The translations under genes and the position numbers were made by a program. The notes beneath the pieces were generated by a model. The model ran no database searches and was not told the origin of the DNA. It saw nothing but the letters and a program-made list of their open reading frames with translations. Source: Hymenopellis radicata (taxonomy: Eukaryota > Basidiomycota > Agaricomycetes > Agaricales > Physalacriaceae). Taken from it: a DNA stretch of 64,000 bases. Shown here in pieces: positions 32,908-43,980 of the stretch; positions within the stretch are counted from its first letter, which is position 1, and every line of letters starts with the position of its first letter. Location of the stretch: positions 397,007-461,006 of the forward strand of contig JADNRX010000007.1 of the NCBI GenBank assembly GCA_015501595.1, in the 5' to 3' direction.

Positions 32908-34773
32908 GGGTGAAGAAAGGTAAGTTTGCGGATGATCAGCCGTGGACCTAACATGTTAAGTAAATACAGGCGGCAGGCACGCCTGCCGCCTGCTGTACGT
33001 AGCCGACGGGATCCGACGGTGATGAGTGATTCGTTACCATCAACGCGCTCCAGCTGACCAAGGCGCGTCGCAAAAATATTAATAAAACAGGAAAGCAGGC
33101 GAAGCGCAGCGTGTTGACTTTATTTCGACGCAGGGCAGTACACCGCTGCACGGTATCAGACTTAAATCAAGGTTGATCTGAGCAAGGCATAATCGACCAA
33201 AAATGTGTGACTGATTTGTAAAATCCGACCAACATTTATTCCGATTCGGTCTTGATCTGAGGCCAATTCATATCGTGTTCATATTGATTTTGGGTCCAGG
33301 CTAATAGTACTTCGTGGTCATATTGATTAAATGATTCAGGTCACATTCTGGTAGTACAGGAAAAAGCTGCATTTTCAGGTAATAGGTAGTACAAGCAGGC
33401 TACTTATGTATGACAGTAGGTTAGAAAGAGAACAAGCTATGACCAGTGAACTGGTCAATCGATCCAGGTATCTATCGTACTAGTGAGTCGCAGGCATAGG
33501 CATTGACATGTCCATCAAATCATTGCAGGCATAGTCCGCATCCTCAAAACTCTTATGAGGATGGCCTCTCGGTGGATCTCGTGGGTGTAGTAGGCTCGGC
33601 GGGTACGATCTTCAGGAAGTCGGGTGATTTCGTTAGTCTCAAATGGTCGTGGGATGGCGGGATCGCGAGTCGCGCGGGGTAGCGGCAACAGTTGCTATGG
33701 GCGGGAGCGGTCATTGTTGTTGGAGGAGAGAGAAAAGCTCCAAGTCATAGTCGTCGCAGGTGGTCACGGTCGGCGGTCTTCGTGGTCGTTCGCAGTCGGA
33801 GCGTCGTGGTCGCAGTCGGAGCATCGTGGTCGCAGCAGTCGCAGTCGGAGCATCGTGGTCGCAGCAGTCGCAGTCGGCGCGTCGTGATCGCAGTCAGAGC
33901 ATCGTGGTCGCAGCAGTCGCAGTCGGCTCGTCGTGGTTGCACTCGGGTCGTGGTCACAATCACAGTCGAGTCGCCATCGTCGTGGTCTCAGTCGCGTCGT
34001 CGGAGTAATAGTCCTCGTCTGATGACCATCGCTATCGTCGCCAAAGTCCACGTCCCTGGCCTTGCGTTTATCGAGTCGTGGTGGTCGCTGGAGTCCGCTC
34101 TGTCCAGGTCTTGAGGTTATCGAGGCGTTTGTTGTAAGTCTTGATCACCGCAGCTGGACGTCGCGGTCGCTCTCAGCTGTAGTTGCAGGGAGTGGGCAGC
34201 AAAAGGTGCAGAGGTAGGCAACTGCAGTTGGAAGGTGGTGGGAAGAGACATGTTGGACTTGGTTGGTTTCGAACCAAAGTGCGTCTTCTGACTCAGCGTT
34301 GGTCGGCAGACGCGGCATGGGAGCTTTCATCGATTCAATATTGCCCGTTTGATTTGAATGAAATTGAGAGCGAATTAAACTCATTTCAATCTGAAAAGGG
34401 ATCTTACAAACGATAAAGAATTCACTAATATTAACTCAGAAAGATTGGGTGCAGCGGTGTAGTGTATAATAACACGTTCCAGGCGGCTGGAAATGGAGTG
34501 TCTTTTATATAGAGTCATGATGTGCTGGTGTTGATGTACGACATAGCAACGGCGTAGTCAAAGGAGAAAAAATAGTCATCTGGTTTCCACGTGAGAGCCC
34601 CCGGCATGTGGCGCAACCTCAAGTTCTTCTCAGGCCCAACTTGAACAAGGGATGTTGTGCTGTATATAGCACTTATGGCTGGCAATATTGAATGATACCA
34701 CTGTAGTTCTGCAACTTCGACTAGATGTGGACAACCGACTGATGTCTACAGGAAATTTCAACGGAGACCGTGT
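32908..34773. other. Gene-poor stretch with minisatellite
   Basis: No gene recognised. 32950-33760 and 34100-34770 are ordinary-looking non-coding DNA with scattered stops. The centre (33780-33960) is a GC-rich tandem repeat listed separately. Confidence 0.6.
33788..33945. repeat. GC-rich minisatellite, 20/29-bp higher-order unit
   Basis: Repeats of a 20-bp unit cgcagtcggagcrtcgtggt with a 9-bp spacer cgcagcagt every second copy, making a 49-bp or 29-bp higher-order pattern, degenerating on both sides. All frames are open on both strands because of the repeat, so the open frames here are not evidence for a gene; one frame is Arg/Ser-rich. Confidence 0.8.
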
Positions 34774-36330
34774 CTAATCCGAATCCATAAGTTCTGCAAG
34801 CTCCCGTTCCTCTTCTTCCGTCATCTGAAAATCGTTTTCCTCAGGAACAGCTGGTACGGGCGGGACAGTTAGTGCAGATGGTTGCGTGCTCACAGGAGAT
34901 GGTGGCGGCGGATTCAAGAGTTCTTGAGACGAAAGAAAAATAAGCGGGATTAAACCGAAGAGTGACCGCTTACCAGCTAACCTCCATTTGCGCAACGTGC
35001 CATCCAGGCTTGCACTGATGACCCAGGGTTCCACTCTGATTTGGCCGTCATCTCCTGAGGTTGTACGCATCCATAAACGAAGTTCCGTAACGTCGTGCCA
35101 ATGCGCATCAACGACGCCCAATAGATCTGGTTCTTGCAAGGACGAAATGTCATAGGATCGTATGGAGTCATCAGCTCCCGTTATCAGGTATGGCTCGGCG
35201 AGGTCTGTGAGAGATATCGGCAGTAGACATCGAACAGCAGTTGGATGTGCAATCAAACGCGGTATTTTGTCCGCCTCCGAAGCTGAATTCAGAGCGACTA
35301 CTTGTACAGTATCATCGGCAGATGCTATCCTCGCCATGTGAGCATCCTTATGGATGAAGACTGGAGAACCTTCTTACCAGTCCAGAGCTGATCATTTCCG
35401 TAGTACATGTCGTTGATTCGGGTTCGATGATGATTCAGCTCGTATTTCAGGGAGCTTTTCCATCTGCCGTCTGTTTTGTGAAGACTCCATACTTTGATGA
35501 CACCCATTGTGTCGGCAGTGCATAGTTCGAATTCTGTTGAGGACACGGCGCCTGCAGCAAGACACTCAACTGGCCTCGTATGGGATGAAATGGAGCCGAC
35601 GCTCCTCAGAGGCTGATCAGCACTGATGGTAGAGAGATCCCTAATGTATCGTCAGCCTGTATTTCAAGCTATCCACCGTGAAAACTGACCAGAATCTGAC
35701 AATCTTATCTGAGCTTCCCGAGATCAGAAGTTGTAGACTGGGCACGATTAAAAGGGTTTTGACGAAGTCCGTGTGCCCTTCCGTAGAGGAGATGAGGTCT
35801 TTGGTCTGACGCCGTTAGTTGTCGTTTGCATGGTTCAATGAATCCCCACATCTCTGTTCCAGATTTTAATCGTCTGAAAAAGTCAGAATCGAGTACATGG
35901 TGAATCAAAACTACAAACCATGTCCCATGAGCCAGAGAAAAGGAACTTCCGACCGTCTCGCTCAAAGAATGCGATGGATGTTACTGGGCCTGTGTGACCG
36001 CGATATATTTGGAGTGTTTTCCCCGTCTAGAAAGCCCGCTCAACATAGGAAGATGCGTATAAAAGCACGGTCGACGCGCCTCCAGGTCCAATTTGCGGAT
36101 TACTGTGGTATTCTCAGCAATCCAAGCGTCATTCTTGAGGACATGAACGGCCAGAGCTTTTCCCGGAAGTTGAATTGGAGAGCCGATGTCCTTTGTGCGC
36201 TCTGCTTTCTCTTTGCGCGACTACAAACGACGCGTCGGCACCAAGCTTTTGAGAGAGGAGCGACTCATACATGATCAAGGATCAGATGTGCTTCAGAGAC
36301 CATAAGATTGGAGTTGTCGACATTAGACAT
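34774..36330 (-). CDS. WD40-repeat protein
   Basis: Starts at ATG 36330 (MSNVDNSNLMVSEAHLILDH). After an intron it reads IQLPGKALAVHVLKNDAWIA, then WD repeats: TLQIYRGHTGPVTSIAFFE with FLFSGSWDM and TIKIWNRD, STEGHTDFVKTLLIVPSLQL with ISGSSDKIVRFW, SISSHTRPVECLAAGAVSST with ADTMGVIKVWSL, NHHRTRINDMYYGNDQLWTG, PRLIAHPTAVRCLLP with YLITGADDSIRSYDI, and WVISASLDGTLRKWRL. The C-terminus is Pro-rich and then acidic, ending MTEEEERELAELMDSD, with stop at 34774-34776. It is a seven-bladed-propeller scaffold by sequence; I cannot name the complex it serves. About six introns, no definite frame break. Confidence 0.8.
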
Positions 36331-36839
36331 TTTGCACAAGGGTGGAGGTTAGACGTCGGCGAATGAAATGCAGTCGAGGTCGTGGGAACTTTCGGCATCG
36401 ACGGCAAGGACATGGCAAGTGTTCCGTCCATCTCTCCTGGCTAACGTTAATCGCATTCTACTCTTGCTCTTTATGTCGTCCTCTGCTGATTATGGCCTGA
36501 AAACGCGCTACGACGGTCACGCAGACCGTTGTACTTACGACGTCTACAATAATCTACGATAAAGACCGCCATATCCACTTCATCCATTGGGTCTACACTC
36601 ACACGTCCTCCTCGCCGCCACCTCCTCGAAAGAGGTCGCTCGAGAACAGAACTGTCGAGGTGCTTCTATGTCTGCACTGCTCCACGTCTCCTCCGACACG
36701 CTTTCGTATATGGAAGGCTATCGACCGTCTTCCTGACCTGACTGCGTATACGATGCTCTATCGTATATCCTGTTCCAGCTGTTGATTTAGTTTTATCAGA
36801 CAACTTCCTCAATGTGAAGGCGCCAGCAAGTCGCACGCT
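36331..36839. other. Intergenic, upstream of the WD40 gene
   Basis: Promoter side of the WD40 gene followed by unassigned sequence. Any caspase-like remnant may begin within its right part, but no clear frame is visible. Confidence 0.4.
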
Positions 36840-37620
36840 TTCTTTGGCGACCGAGCTCCCAGAGGCGCCAGGCAGCTCTATCGTGCCGTGAAGCAACGCG
36901 CCGCGCGGTACTCTCGTTCTGGAGGCTGGAGAGGCACAGGGTATCACAGAAGGCGCTAAGTTTGACCTCTTTCAAGACAAAAACGTTGGTGTCTCCCTCT
37001 ATGGGACAGCTGGCATCAAGGGCCCCCCGCGCGCGTTTGTTGCTCCCATCAGGTCAAGCGGTCTGAAGTACCGGAGATTCTCTGGGCGCTCCAGACGCAC
37101 ATCGGCCACAATGTTTCCAAGATATCTGTTGCTCTACCGCTCGAAGGAGCTTTCATCCAACTCATTCGTCGCGCTGTCGGCTCAATGGATGAGCGTAGAC
37201 CGACCAAGCGCGACATTAACCTTACGGTGGATATGGATAAACCACACGAGCTCAGTCTCCGCAAGACTCCCAGCAGCGTGGTTGTATTCGACATCAAGGA
37301 CCACGGAGTCAACAGCATTGCGCACACTGTCCCTATCGACGACGAGGAACGCATGTTCTACTGCTGAGCAGAGCTGCCGACTTCTATCATCAGACGGCCA
37401 CTTCCGCCGATCCAACAAACTCAGTAGCATCGCACAGGATATCATGCGCTCTCAGTAACATAGGATCAACAACCAAGACGTTTCATGACCGTCAATGTCA
37501 ACGATGGCGGCACGTATGGCTTCAGCCTCTCCAATTATTCCGAAGACCCACTCTACGTCTGGAATTCTTCTTCGAGAGGTCTGACCGACGAGGTAAGTAA
37601 ATCTATATTTAGACCGCGTC
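36840..37620 (+). pseudogene. Remnant of a caspase-like (metacaspase-tail) protein
   Basis: Plus-strand pieces read GTLVLEAGEAQGITEGAKFD and LFQDKNVGVSLYGTAGIKGP, then SKISVALPLEGAFIQLIRRA, LTVDMDKPHELSLRKTPSSV, and at 37489 VNVNDGGTYGFSLSNYSEDP followed by LYVW. In agaricomycetes the long C-terminal extension of caspase-domain (p20-like) proteins has this order: an aGdAhGI.kGAqF block, a DI/S-KI block and a YGF.i.N.S..pLYVW.FYFD block (family pattern recalled by eye). The pieces are in different frames with stops between, and the peptidase domain itself is absent upstream. One of the breaks, after LYVW, would be cured by a single base (EFFFERSD follows in the next frame), but several others would not. 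Confidence 0.45.
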
Positions 37621-37788
37621 TCCTGAGTCCTAATTCCTTACATTCTTCGAGGCGGACGTCGAGACCGTACAAGAGCTGGCCAGAATTGTCATGGATGCCC
37701 TCCGGCACCCGCATCGTCCTCGACCATCCGGGGAGAGCGTCGTTGGAGAGATAGCAAGGCAGTAAGTCATCTTGAAATACTACTCAGC

Positions 37789-38034
37789 ATGAGCACCAAC
37801 ATCTTAATCAGATTCTGGGAGAGGGCAATCAGGACTGCTTCTCGAACGTCTGTGAAGCGTTTTATCGACACTTTCGACGCCTATGTTGAGTCTGTCGTTG
37901 ACCAAGCCAAAGACAGGTCGGACGACCGCATAAGGACTATTGCGGACTACATGGAGCTTCGCCGAATTACTATCGGTGGGAAGCCTTCATTCGCCTTGTT
38001 GGAACTTGGCATGGATCTTCCTGGGACACGTTAA
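37789..38034 (+). pseudogene. Sesquiterpene (terpene) synthase fragment
   Basis: A single 81-codon open stretch reads [60 protein letters not shown] and [13 protein letters not shown]. The [25 protein letters not shown] pattern is typical of basidiomycete class I terpene synthases, between the aspartate-rich D(D/E)xxD motif and the NSE/DTE triad. Neither metal-binding motif is present on either side: the upstream part belongs to the caspase-like remnant and the following sequence (38040-38250) does not give the expected ND(L/I)xSYxxE helix. Hence a gene fragment. Confidence 0.65.
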
Positions 38035-38423
38035 CGATGGCTATTGTGGCCAAACGCGACTAGGCGTCTCGAAAAGTCGTTGGAACTTAATGCCTTTATG
38101 GGCGTCCACCCACGCTTCGCGCACAAAATCATGGCGCCTCTTGTCCACGTGCTGTTTCCCTATTCACCGATGTCTTCTTCAGCCAGTACACACCTGTTTT
38201 GTTGGCGCGCCGTTCATTTTCTTGAGCTTGCTGTGTTTGTCCCATACTGAAATATAACGGCCGTGCCCACCCATCTCCGCACATTGCTTCTTGCTTGCTT
38301 CTTGCGGCGACACACGCAGAATAAATTCGAGGCCACCGGATTGTTGCTACAGTTAATGACGTAGAAATACAGTGCATCTAGTGGATGTATGAATAGGAGA
38401 AGAATAAGAGAAATGAACAGAGT
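38035..38423. other. Unassigned sequence next to gene remnants
   Basis: Contains a 60-codon open frame (38044-38250) without family resemblance. Probably decayed sequence plus the 3' flank of the arrestin-like gene. Confidence 0.4.
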
Positions 38424-39986
38424 TCAGATGACTGCGTAGGCGGTATTCCCAATCCAATTGGCTTGCGGGTCGCTCGCGAGGCCAGTTGCAGGAGTAGGTA
38501 TGCCATTGATAGCGCAGTGTTCTCTGTGTGGTAGAGGTCCCCAATGGTCGGTTGTGACATCGACAACTACTTCTGACTGGAAGTTGGGAATGTGGTCGGC
38601 CAAGGGCTTTGGTGGCGTCACTGCAACGCGTAGGACGTACTACATATGGATTAGGGCGATGGACGAGACGATAAGAAAATGTCGACGTACCTGCACGCCG
38701 ATGGAGTCTACGTTCCAGGACGTTTCTTTACCGCATTCACCCGCCCGAATGTATCCCCTCAACAGCCGGACACCCTCGGCAAACTCGTTCTGATATTTAA
38801 GGGTCCCGGAGGTCAAGACCCATTCGTTGTGCTGCAAACCGTCTGCGTCGTCACCTTTTGCACCACTGAGGCCCTTTTTCTTGGGGCCAAATATGATGCG
38901 TTTGAGAAGGATGACGCGTATGCAGCGGGTTAACAGCTTGGCGAGGGCTGGATCAGTCGGAAATACAAAGCTGATAGCGAAGGGTATATCTTCTCCGGAG
39001 CAATATTGCAGCGGGTGGGGTATCGAAAACTGGGCTCCCATAAGCTTATAGGAACAAAAGATCTCGTGCGGTACTCACAAAGACGGATTTTGTGAATGAA
39101 GCAAGTTCTAACTTGCATTTGTTGTTTGCCCATGAAGGGACAACGGGAATGGTGTGAACACGGTCGAGCCAGTGCAGGTATACGTCTGTCTCTTCGCTTA
39201 ATCGCGAAGGGCGGGGTATCACGGAAAGAGGTGGTTCTGAGGGTTGGGATTTTGGAAGGTAGTACACGGGTATGACTTTCCTGCGAAACGGGATGAGTAG
39301 GTAATCTTCCGTTCTGAAGGCATGATGACATACGTTTCGTGCTTTCTCATCATATTGCTCCCTTTGTGCACCATGTCGACTTTGATGGAATAAGCGACTT
39401 CCATAGCCGAGCCATAAAAGTAGCAGTTGTAAGAGGGAGGTGTGGGAGCAGTGCCGCCACCAAGAGTGTTTATTTCGGTGGGAATGGGAATGGAGAAAGT
39501 ATGATCCTCGTCCCAGTTGAACGTGGATCCGCAACATGAGACGTACAAGGGGAAGGTACGCGACAGAATGCAAGATGTTGTATCGCTGGATGTTCCACGA
39601 TACGGGCGGAAAGTGGTCAAACGTCCCTCGAACTAATAGTAGCATCCAATTAGAGATTGCAGAATGAGATTAGTGAACGCACTAACCGAAACTGTTACGG
39701 CTTCGACGTTCTGGCGTTGGTCAAGAAATTTTACGGATCCAATGACGGTGCCATTGAGACCGTAGCTTGGAGAGCTGAGGCCCCAGATATGCGGTCCCAA
39801 GTCAATCTTCATGTGTTTCGTTTCGCATACCCAATGCTGGGTGGAAGAAGATATCTCGGGCGCAAAAGGTTCGGGATGAAGAATGATTTCAGACGCTCCG
39901 GGATGCTCAGAGTACGTGGGCGACACCTGTGAGAGCTCCATGTCGTATGTAGGGAGATGAGTGTCGAGGTGGAGGTCCGAATCCAT
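38424..39986 (-). CDS. Arrestin-like protein
   Basis: Begins at ATG 39986 with DSDLHLDTHLPTYDMELSQV, then SSTQHWVCETKHMKIDLGPH, SSPSYGLNGTVIGSVKFLDQ and VEAVTVSVEGRLTTFRPY, which read as beta-strands of an arrestin N-terminal domain. Further blocks: SCCGSTFNWDEDHTFSIPIP, NCYFYGSAMEVAYSIKVDMV and KVIPVYYLPKSQPSEPPLSV, then the C-terminal domain with SIPHPLQYCSGEDIPFAISF and GYIRAGECGKETSWNVDSIG, ending at TAG/TGA 38424 after GNTAYAVI. The domain arrangement resembles alpha-arrestins, which adapt ubiquitin ligases to membrane cargo, but no PPxY motif was seen, so the role is unsure. Five or six exons, no definite frame break. Confidence 0.6.
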
Positions 39987-40410
39987 GGTGGTGATTGTGA
40001 AGGAGTTTCAAGGATCCGATGCAAGAGGCTTATAAGCTCCAGAAATACCAAGAAGCACAGAACCGGGCGCAGCGGCCTAGAAGGAGGGGGGTGGATGTTC
40101 CATTTGTCCGCCTAGACCGGCCGCGCTTTGAGGCGGTTTTCGGGAAAGGTCGGAAGACGATTTGAAGATTAGCGTGAGTGCCTTAGATTGACAGATCACC
40201 CATGCAAGGCCGCCACATGTTTCGCTGAAAATCACTATGGGGGCGCGTTAGTGCCTTCGAAGCCTTGGGAATCCAAATGTGGCGTGTCAATGCCGTCGTC
40301 TGCTCGGATCACGGCATTTAAATAGCCGGTCACGAGATCGGAGACAACCCGAGCCCCATACCCCACATTCCCGCCGCGTTCCAACCGTCATTCGACCAGT
40401 CTAGCTCAAA
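39987..40410. promoter_or_regulatory. Divergent promoter arrestin-like gene / HIBADH
   Basis: 424 bp between the two start codons. A TATA-like atttaaata lies at 40317-40325, about 90 bp upstream of the HIBADH ATG. Otherwise GC-rich without a clear site. Confidence 0.35.
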
Positions 40411-41649
40411 ATGACCGCATTTCGTCTCGTGAATCCTCTCCAGATGCGCTCAAAGAGCATTGCTTTCATTGGTCTCGGACGCATGGGCTCTGAAATGGCG
40501 TACAATCTCTTTTCCAAGACTTTTGCCAGAGAGCAGGATGCCCGGTTCATCGTTTGCGACGCTGTTGAGGATAACACGTACAAGTTTTGCAACAACTTTG
40601 CCAAGCAGTTTCCTGGCGCTCAAATATCGATTGCGCAGACGCCTTTAGAGTACTACCGAACTCTTTGAAAGACATGTGTACTGATGCGCAATGTCTAGGG
40701 CTACTCTTTCTTCCCGGACTCTGATAACCATGCTGCCTTCCACGCCTCACGTCAAATCTGTTTACGAAGAAAATGTCCTTCCCGCGCTGGCCAGTCTGTC
40801 TCCCGATATTGCTCACGAAACCATTGCTATCGACTCGACTACTCTTGACGTGTCTGTTGCTCAACAAGTCGCGACCAAGTTGAATGAAATCGGTGTTACT
40901 ATGGTTGATGCACCTGTATCTGGTGGTGAGTTTATTGATAAAGCCAATTCGATAATTTCGATTGGATCCACTCGACACCGGTTGCTCTTTCATATCGGTT
41001 AATCAGAATCGCGTAGGTGTCACTGGCGCGAAGGCGGGTACATTGTCCTTCCTCGTAGGAGGATCGGAAGAGGCGTACATTCAGTCTCACCCAGTTCTGT
41101 CTCTTATGGGTCAACGAATCATCCATTGCGGTCCTTCTGGTGCGGGACTTGGTGCTAAAATATGCAACAACGTGAGATGAGATACATTAACGCCCTCATG
41201 TTGCGGCTAACGACGCACAGCTTATGTTAGGTGTGCAGCAGATAGCGACGGCCGAGGCCATGCTGCTAGGCCAGAAACTTGGGTTGGATCCTGTTGTCCT
41301 GTCGAGTGTCATCAGTTCATCGACTGGAAATTGCTGGTCGTTGTCAGTCAACAATCCTGTACCTAAGGCACTACCGGAGCTTTCGCCGCCTTGTGAACGC
41401 GATTACAACGGCGGCTTTGCGTCTAGCTTGATGCTGAAGGTGCAGTTTGAAACCTTAATCTTTTCTTGCCGCTTGCCCTAATCGACATTAAAGGATTTGC
41501 GCCTTGCCACAGATATTGGGCACCAGACGTCGACATCAATGCCGCTGGGACTGGTTGCCCAAAGCATATACGCTGATATGATAAAAGATGATCCAAATCT
41601 TGAGAACAAGGACTTTTCGTCTGTGTATCAGTTCTTGTCTAAGAAGTAG
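40411..41649 (+). CDS. 3-hydroxyisobutyrate dehydrogenase, mitochondrial
   Basis: Oxidises 3-hydroxyisobutyrate to methylmalonate semialdehyde with NAD in valine breakdown. The N-terminus, MTAFRLVNPLQMRSKS, is basic and probably a mitochondrial signal. It is followed by the Rossmann motif IAFIGLGRMGSEMAYNL, the conserved SSRTLITMLPSTPHVKSVYE, AIDSTTLDVSVAQQVA, the substrate-binding VDAPVSGG, VTGAKAGTLSFLVGGSEEAY, GAGLGAKICNN with the catalytic Lys, and LGLDPVVLSSVISSSTGNCW. It ends SVYQFLSKK at TAG 41647-41649. Introns at about 40648-40697, 40924-41015, 41170-41220 and 41440-41493; each restores a continuous frame. Full-length compared with the family; no frame break. Confidence 0.92.
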
Positions 41650-42008
41650 CTTCACTGTAAACAAAATGTGTATAGAATTGATGCTCTTGCAGTGGCAGAG
41701 CAGACTGAGAGGGCGGGACTGCAAACACATTACATACAATCAAGCAAGGCTTGGAGTAAGTGTTGCTAGGATACTGTAGACGGGAGGCGCACGAAAGATG
41801 AAATCCAGGATATTACTTTTCAGATAGTACATAATAATGCTAAAAATTATTATTCCCATTTTGGTATTCTGGACAGCGTGACAGTCAGTCTCCGAGGCTC
41901 TACTTATCCTCTTACTTATCGTATTACTATCTTTACTTTTCTGGTTGCACAGCTACCGCCAGCTTTACCAGCGTTCTTTCCTTTTTCTTCAGCACAACGT
42001 TGCGCACG
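41650..42008. other. Intergenic
   Basis: 3' flank of HIBADH and promoter of the following gene on the same strand. Nothing recognisable. Confidence 0.5.
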
Positions 42009-43752
42009 ATGGCGGCCAAGAAGCCCAGTGTCCTAATCTTTGGTCGGTGTCTCTCGTTGTTCCGCTTTTCCATCGCGCTCATCGCAGGTCGCAGGCGGTC
42101 TCAACACCTACTCGCGCGCGCTGGCCGCCCATCTAGTCCCTCTGGAAGGAGAACCGCTGGTTTCGGTGAGCATTACCCCGGATCGTACATCGACATCGTC
42201 CTCATCCCGCTCAACAGCATGCGCGCATCATTGACAAGTATTCGGTCGCCCCGCCTACGACGTCCGTGTTCCTGCTCTATACAGCACCTATACCTACTCA
42301 TCTTTTACAGCTATCTCGGTGCAGACTTCCCCAAAATCCTCGACAAGCCCGAGGTTGACTATAAACAGGCCAATCTTACCGTACCATGTGCGTCAACTTT
42401 TTTCTCGCTCGTGACGACCTCGCTCACTTGTCCACAGCCATGATTCCATCGCTATTCGACCCACCAGAGGGACAAGACCCTTACGATTACGTCTTCGACT
42501 TGACGGGAGAGGTTCGCCAGGACCGCACGGAAATGGTAGGTCCTTTGTCTCGACAACGTCTCATTTCATTTCCGTCTTACATATCGCAACCCAAGATACA
42601 AATCACAACGACGTGCAACGTCGCACGAATGCTCGGCACTGAAGCTGCGAAACGCAAGGTCAAGCTTACGTTCGCCTCCAGATGCCATTCTATGAAACGG
42701 CGAGCAAAGGCTCGTTTGACGAGAAACAAGATCCCAAACCATCAGGGACTGTAGGGACGTGGTGGCACGAAACGCTTCGGATACTGGCGGGCATTGAAGA
42801 GTGCGTGGTGAACCCATTTTTTGCGACTATATACTCAAGTCAATAGTCTCAACCTGGTTATACTCCGAGTGGGTCTCGGATATGGTCCCTACATCAATTA
42901 TGGTATCAGTAAGTGTCTTGCTCGATTTGTCCATCTGCTGGGATTCAATTTTCTGAAAAGTGCCTTCGTTCATCACCGTGGCCGCCGTTTACGGGTACAT
43001 GAAGAAACCTATGAAATCCTTGTATGCTTCTCGCTCCTGTTAGCTCTATGTTCATCTCATCTGTCGCTTCAGATGGTCCCCGGGCAAACACCCAAATCAC
43101 ACTGTGCACTCAGAAGACATTGCAGGAGGGCTGTGGGCTTGTGCAGAGTGGATGGGTCCTCTGGGAAGGAAAGCAGCTGACGGCGCGGCAGGCGAAGCGA
43201 TTCCCTTCCACAACGAAAAGAGCAAGACGAAAGAAGTAGAAGGCATGCCGCCACACGATAAGAAGATGACTGCTCCTCTGTTCAACTTGGTAAGTCATTG
43301 ATCCGCTCTACGATTCTGTTCTAACATCTACAGACCGACGACTCTAAAATGACGTTACTGGAGACTGGACAAGTCACCACTTCTTTCTTTGACACAACCT
43401 TTGAGTTCTTCAACTTTGTGGAAAACACACTTTTCAAAGTCTGTTCCAATCGTCGACTCGACATCAGATATTGACTTTTTTTGTAGTTGAAGGACGACGT
43501 TGTTGAAGACATCAACGAGATTCACGTTGGTGCTTGGACTGAGATGGTTACAAAATCGAATCCTCCGTGTCCCAATACACCGCTCTCTGCATACATGGAT
43601 CAGTATAACTTGGAGAAGACCGTCGTCGGCTGAGCAACGACAAGATCAAGGAGGTGGTGGGATACAAGCTAAAGCGGCCCAATTACGACCATGAAACAAT
43701 CAAGGATACCATTGAGAAATGGAAGGCTGAGGGCAGCTGGCCCGTTCTTTAA
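42009..43752 (+). CDS. NAD(P)-binding epimerase-family protein
   Basis: ATG 42009 opens MAAKKPSVLIFG. After a short intron the frame reads GGLNTYSRALAAHLVPLEGE, giving the G-rich nucleotide motif. Further blocks: ADFPKILDKPEVDYKQANLT, EGQDPYDYVFDLTGEVRQDR, MPFYETASKGSFDEKQDPKP, TWWHETLRILAGIE, LVILRVGLGYGPYINYGI (NAD-epimerase fold), HSEDIAGGLWACAEWMGPLG, and near the C-terminus AYMDQYNLEKTVVG then KIKEVVGYKLKRPNYDHETI, with stop TAA 43750-43752. It is an extended short-chain dehydrogenase/epimerase found widely in fungi; the substrate is unknown to me. Two single-base gaps break the frame, at 42664 (one more G gives VKAYVRLQMPFYE) and at 43630 (one more C gives VVGLSNDKIKEV). Confidence 0.75.
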
Positions 43753-43980
43753 GGACTAATCTCTGTGGATTGTGTTCGTTCGGTTTCGGATTTCTATTTG
43801 CTCTTCCTCTTTCTTTATACCTATCAAGTGCTATCTACCTTTTGGTCCCCACTATCCTATAGTCGCAATATAATACTCTTTCTTTACTGCAGTGCTGTCG
43901 ACTGTAATGGGTGTTACGTCAGCGCCACCTCTGCTCAGTTGCTTGAGTCGTGTCCGATCATTCCTTTATTTCCATCTTCC

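Noticed and set aside
33624..34114. SR-protein-like gene
   Set aside because: The Arg/Ser-rich frame comes from the tandem repeat; all frames are open there and no flanking exons with RRM-like sequence were found.
36666..36947. Minus-strand 93-codon open frame
   Set aside because: Antisense to the caspase-like remnant, whose plus-strand sequence has family motifs.
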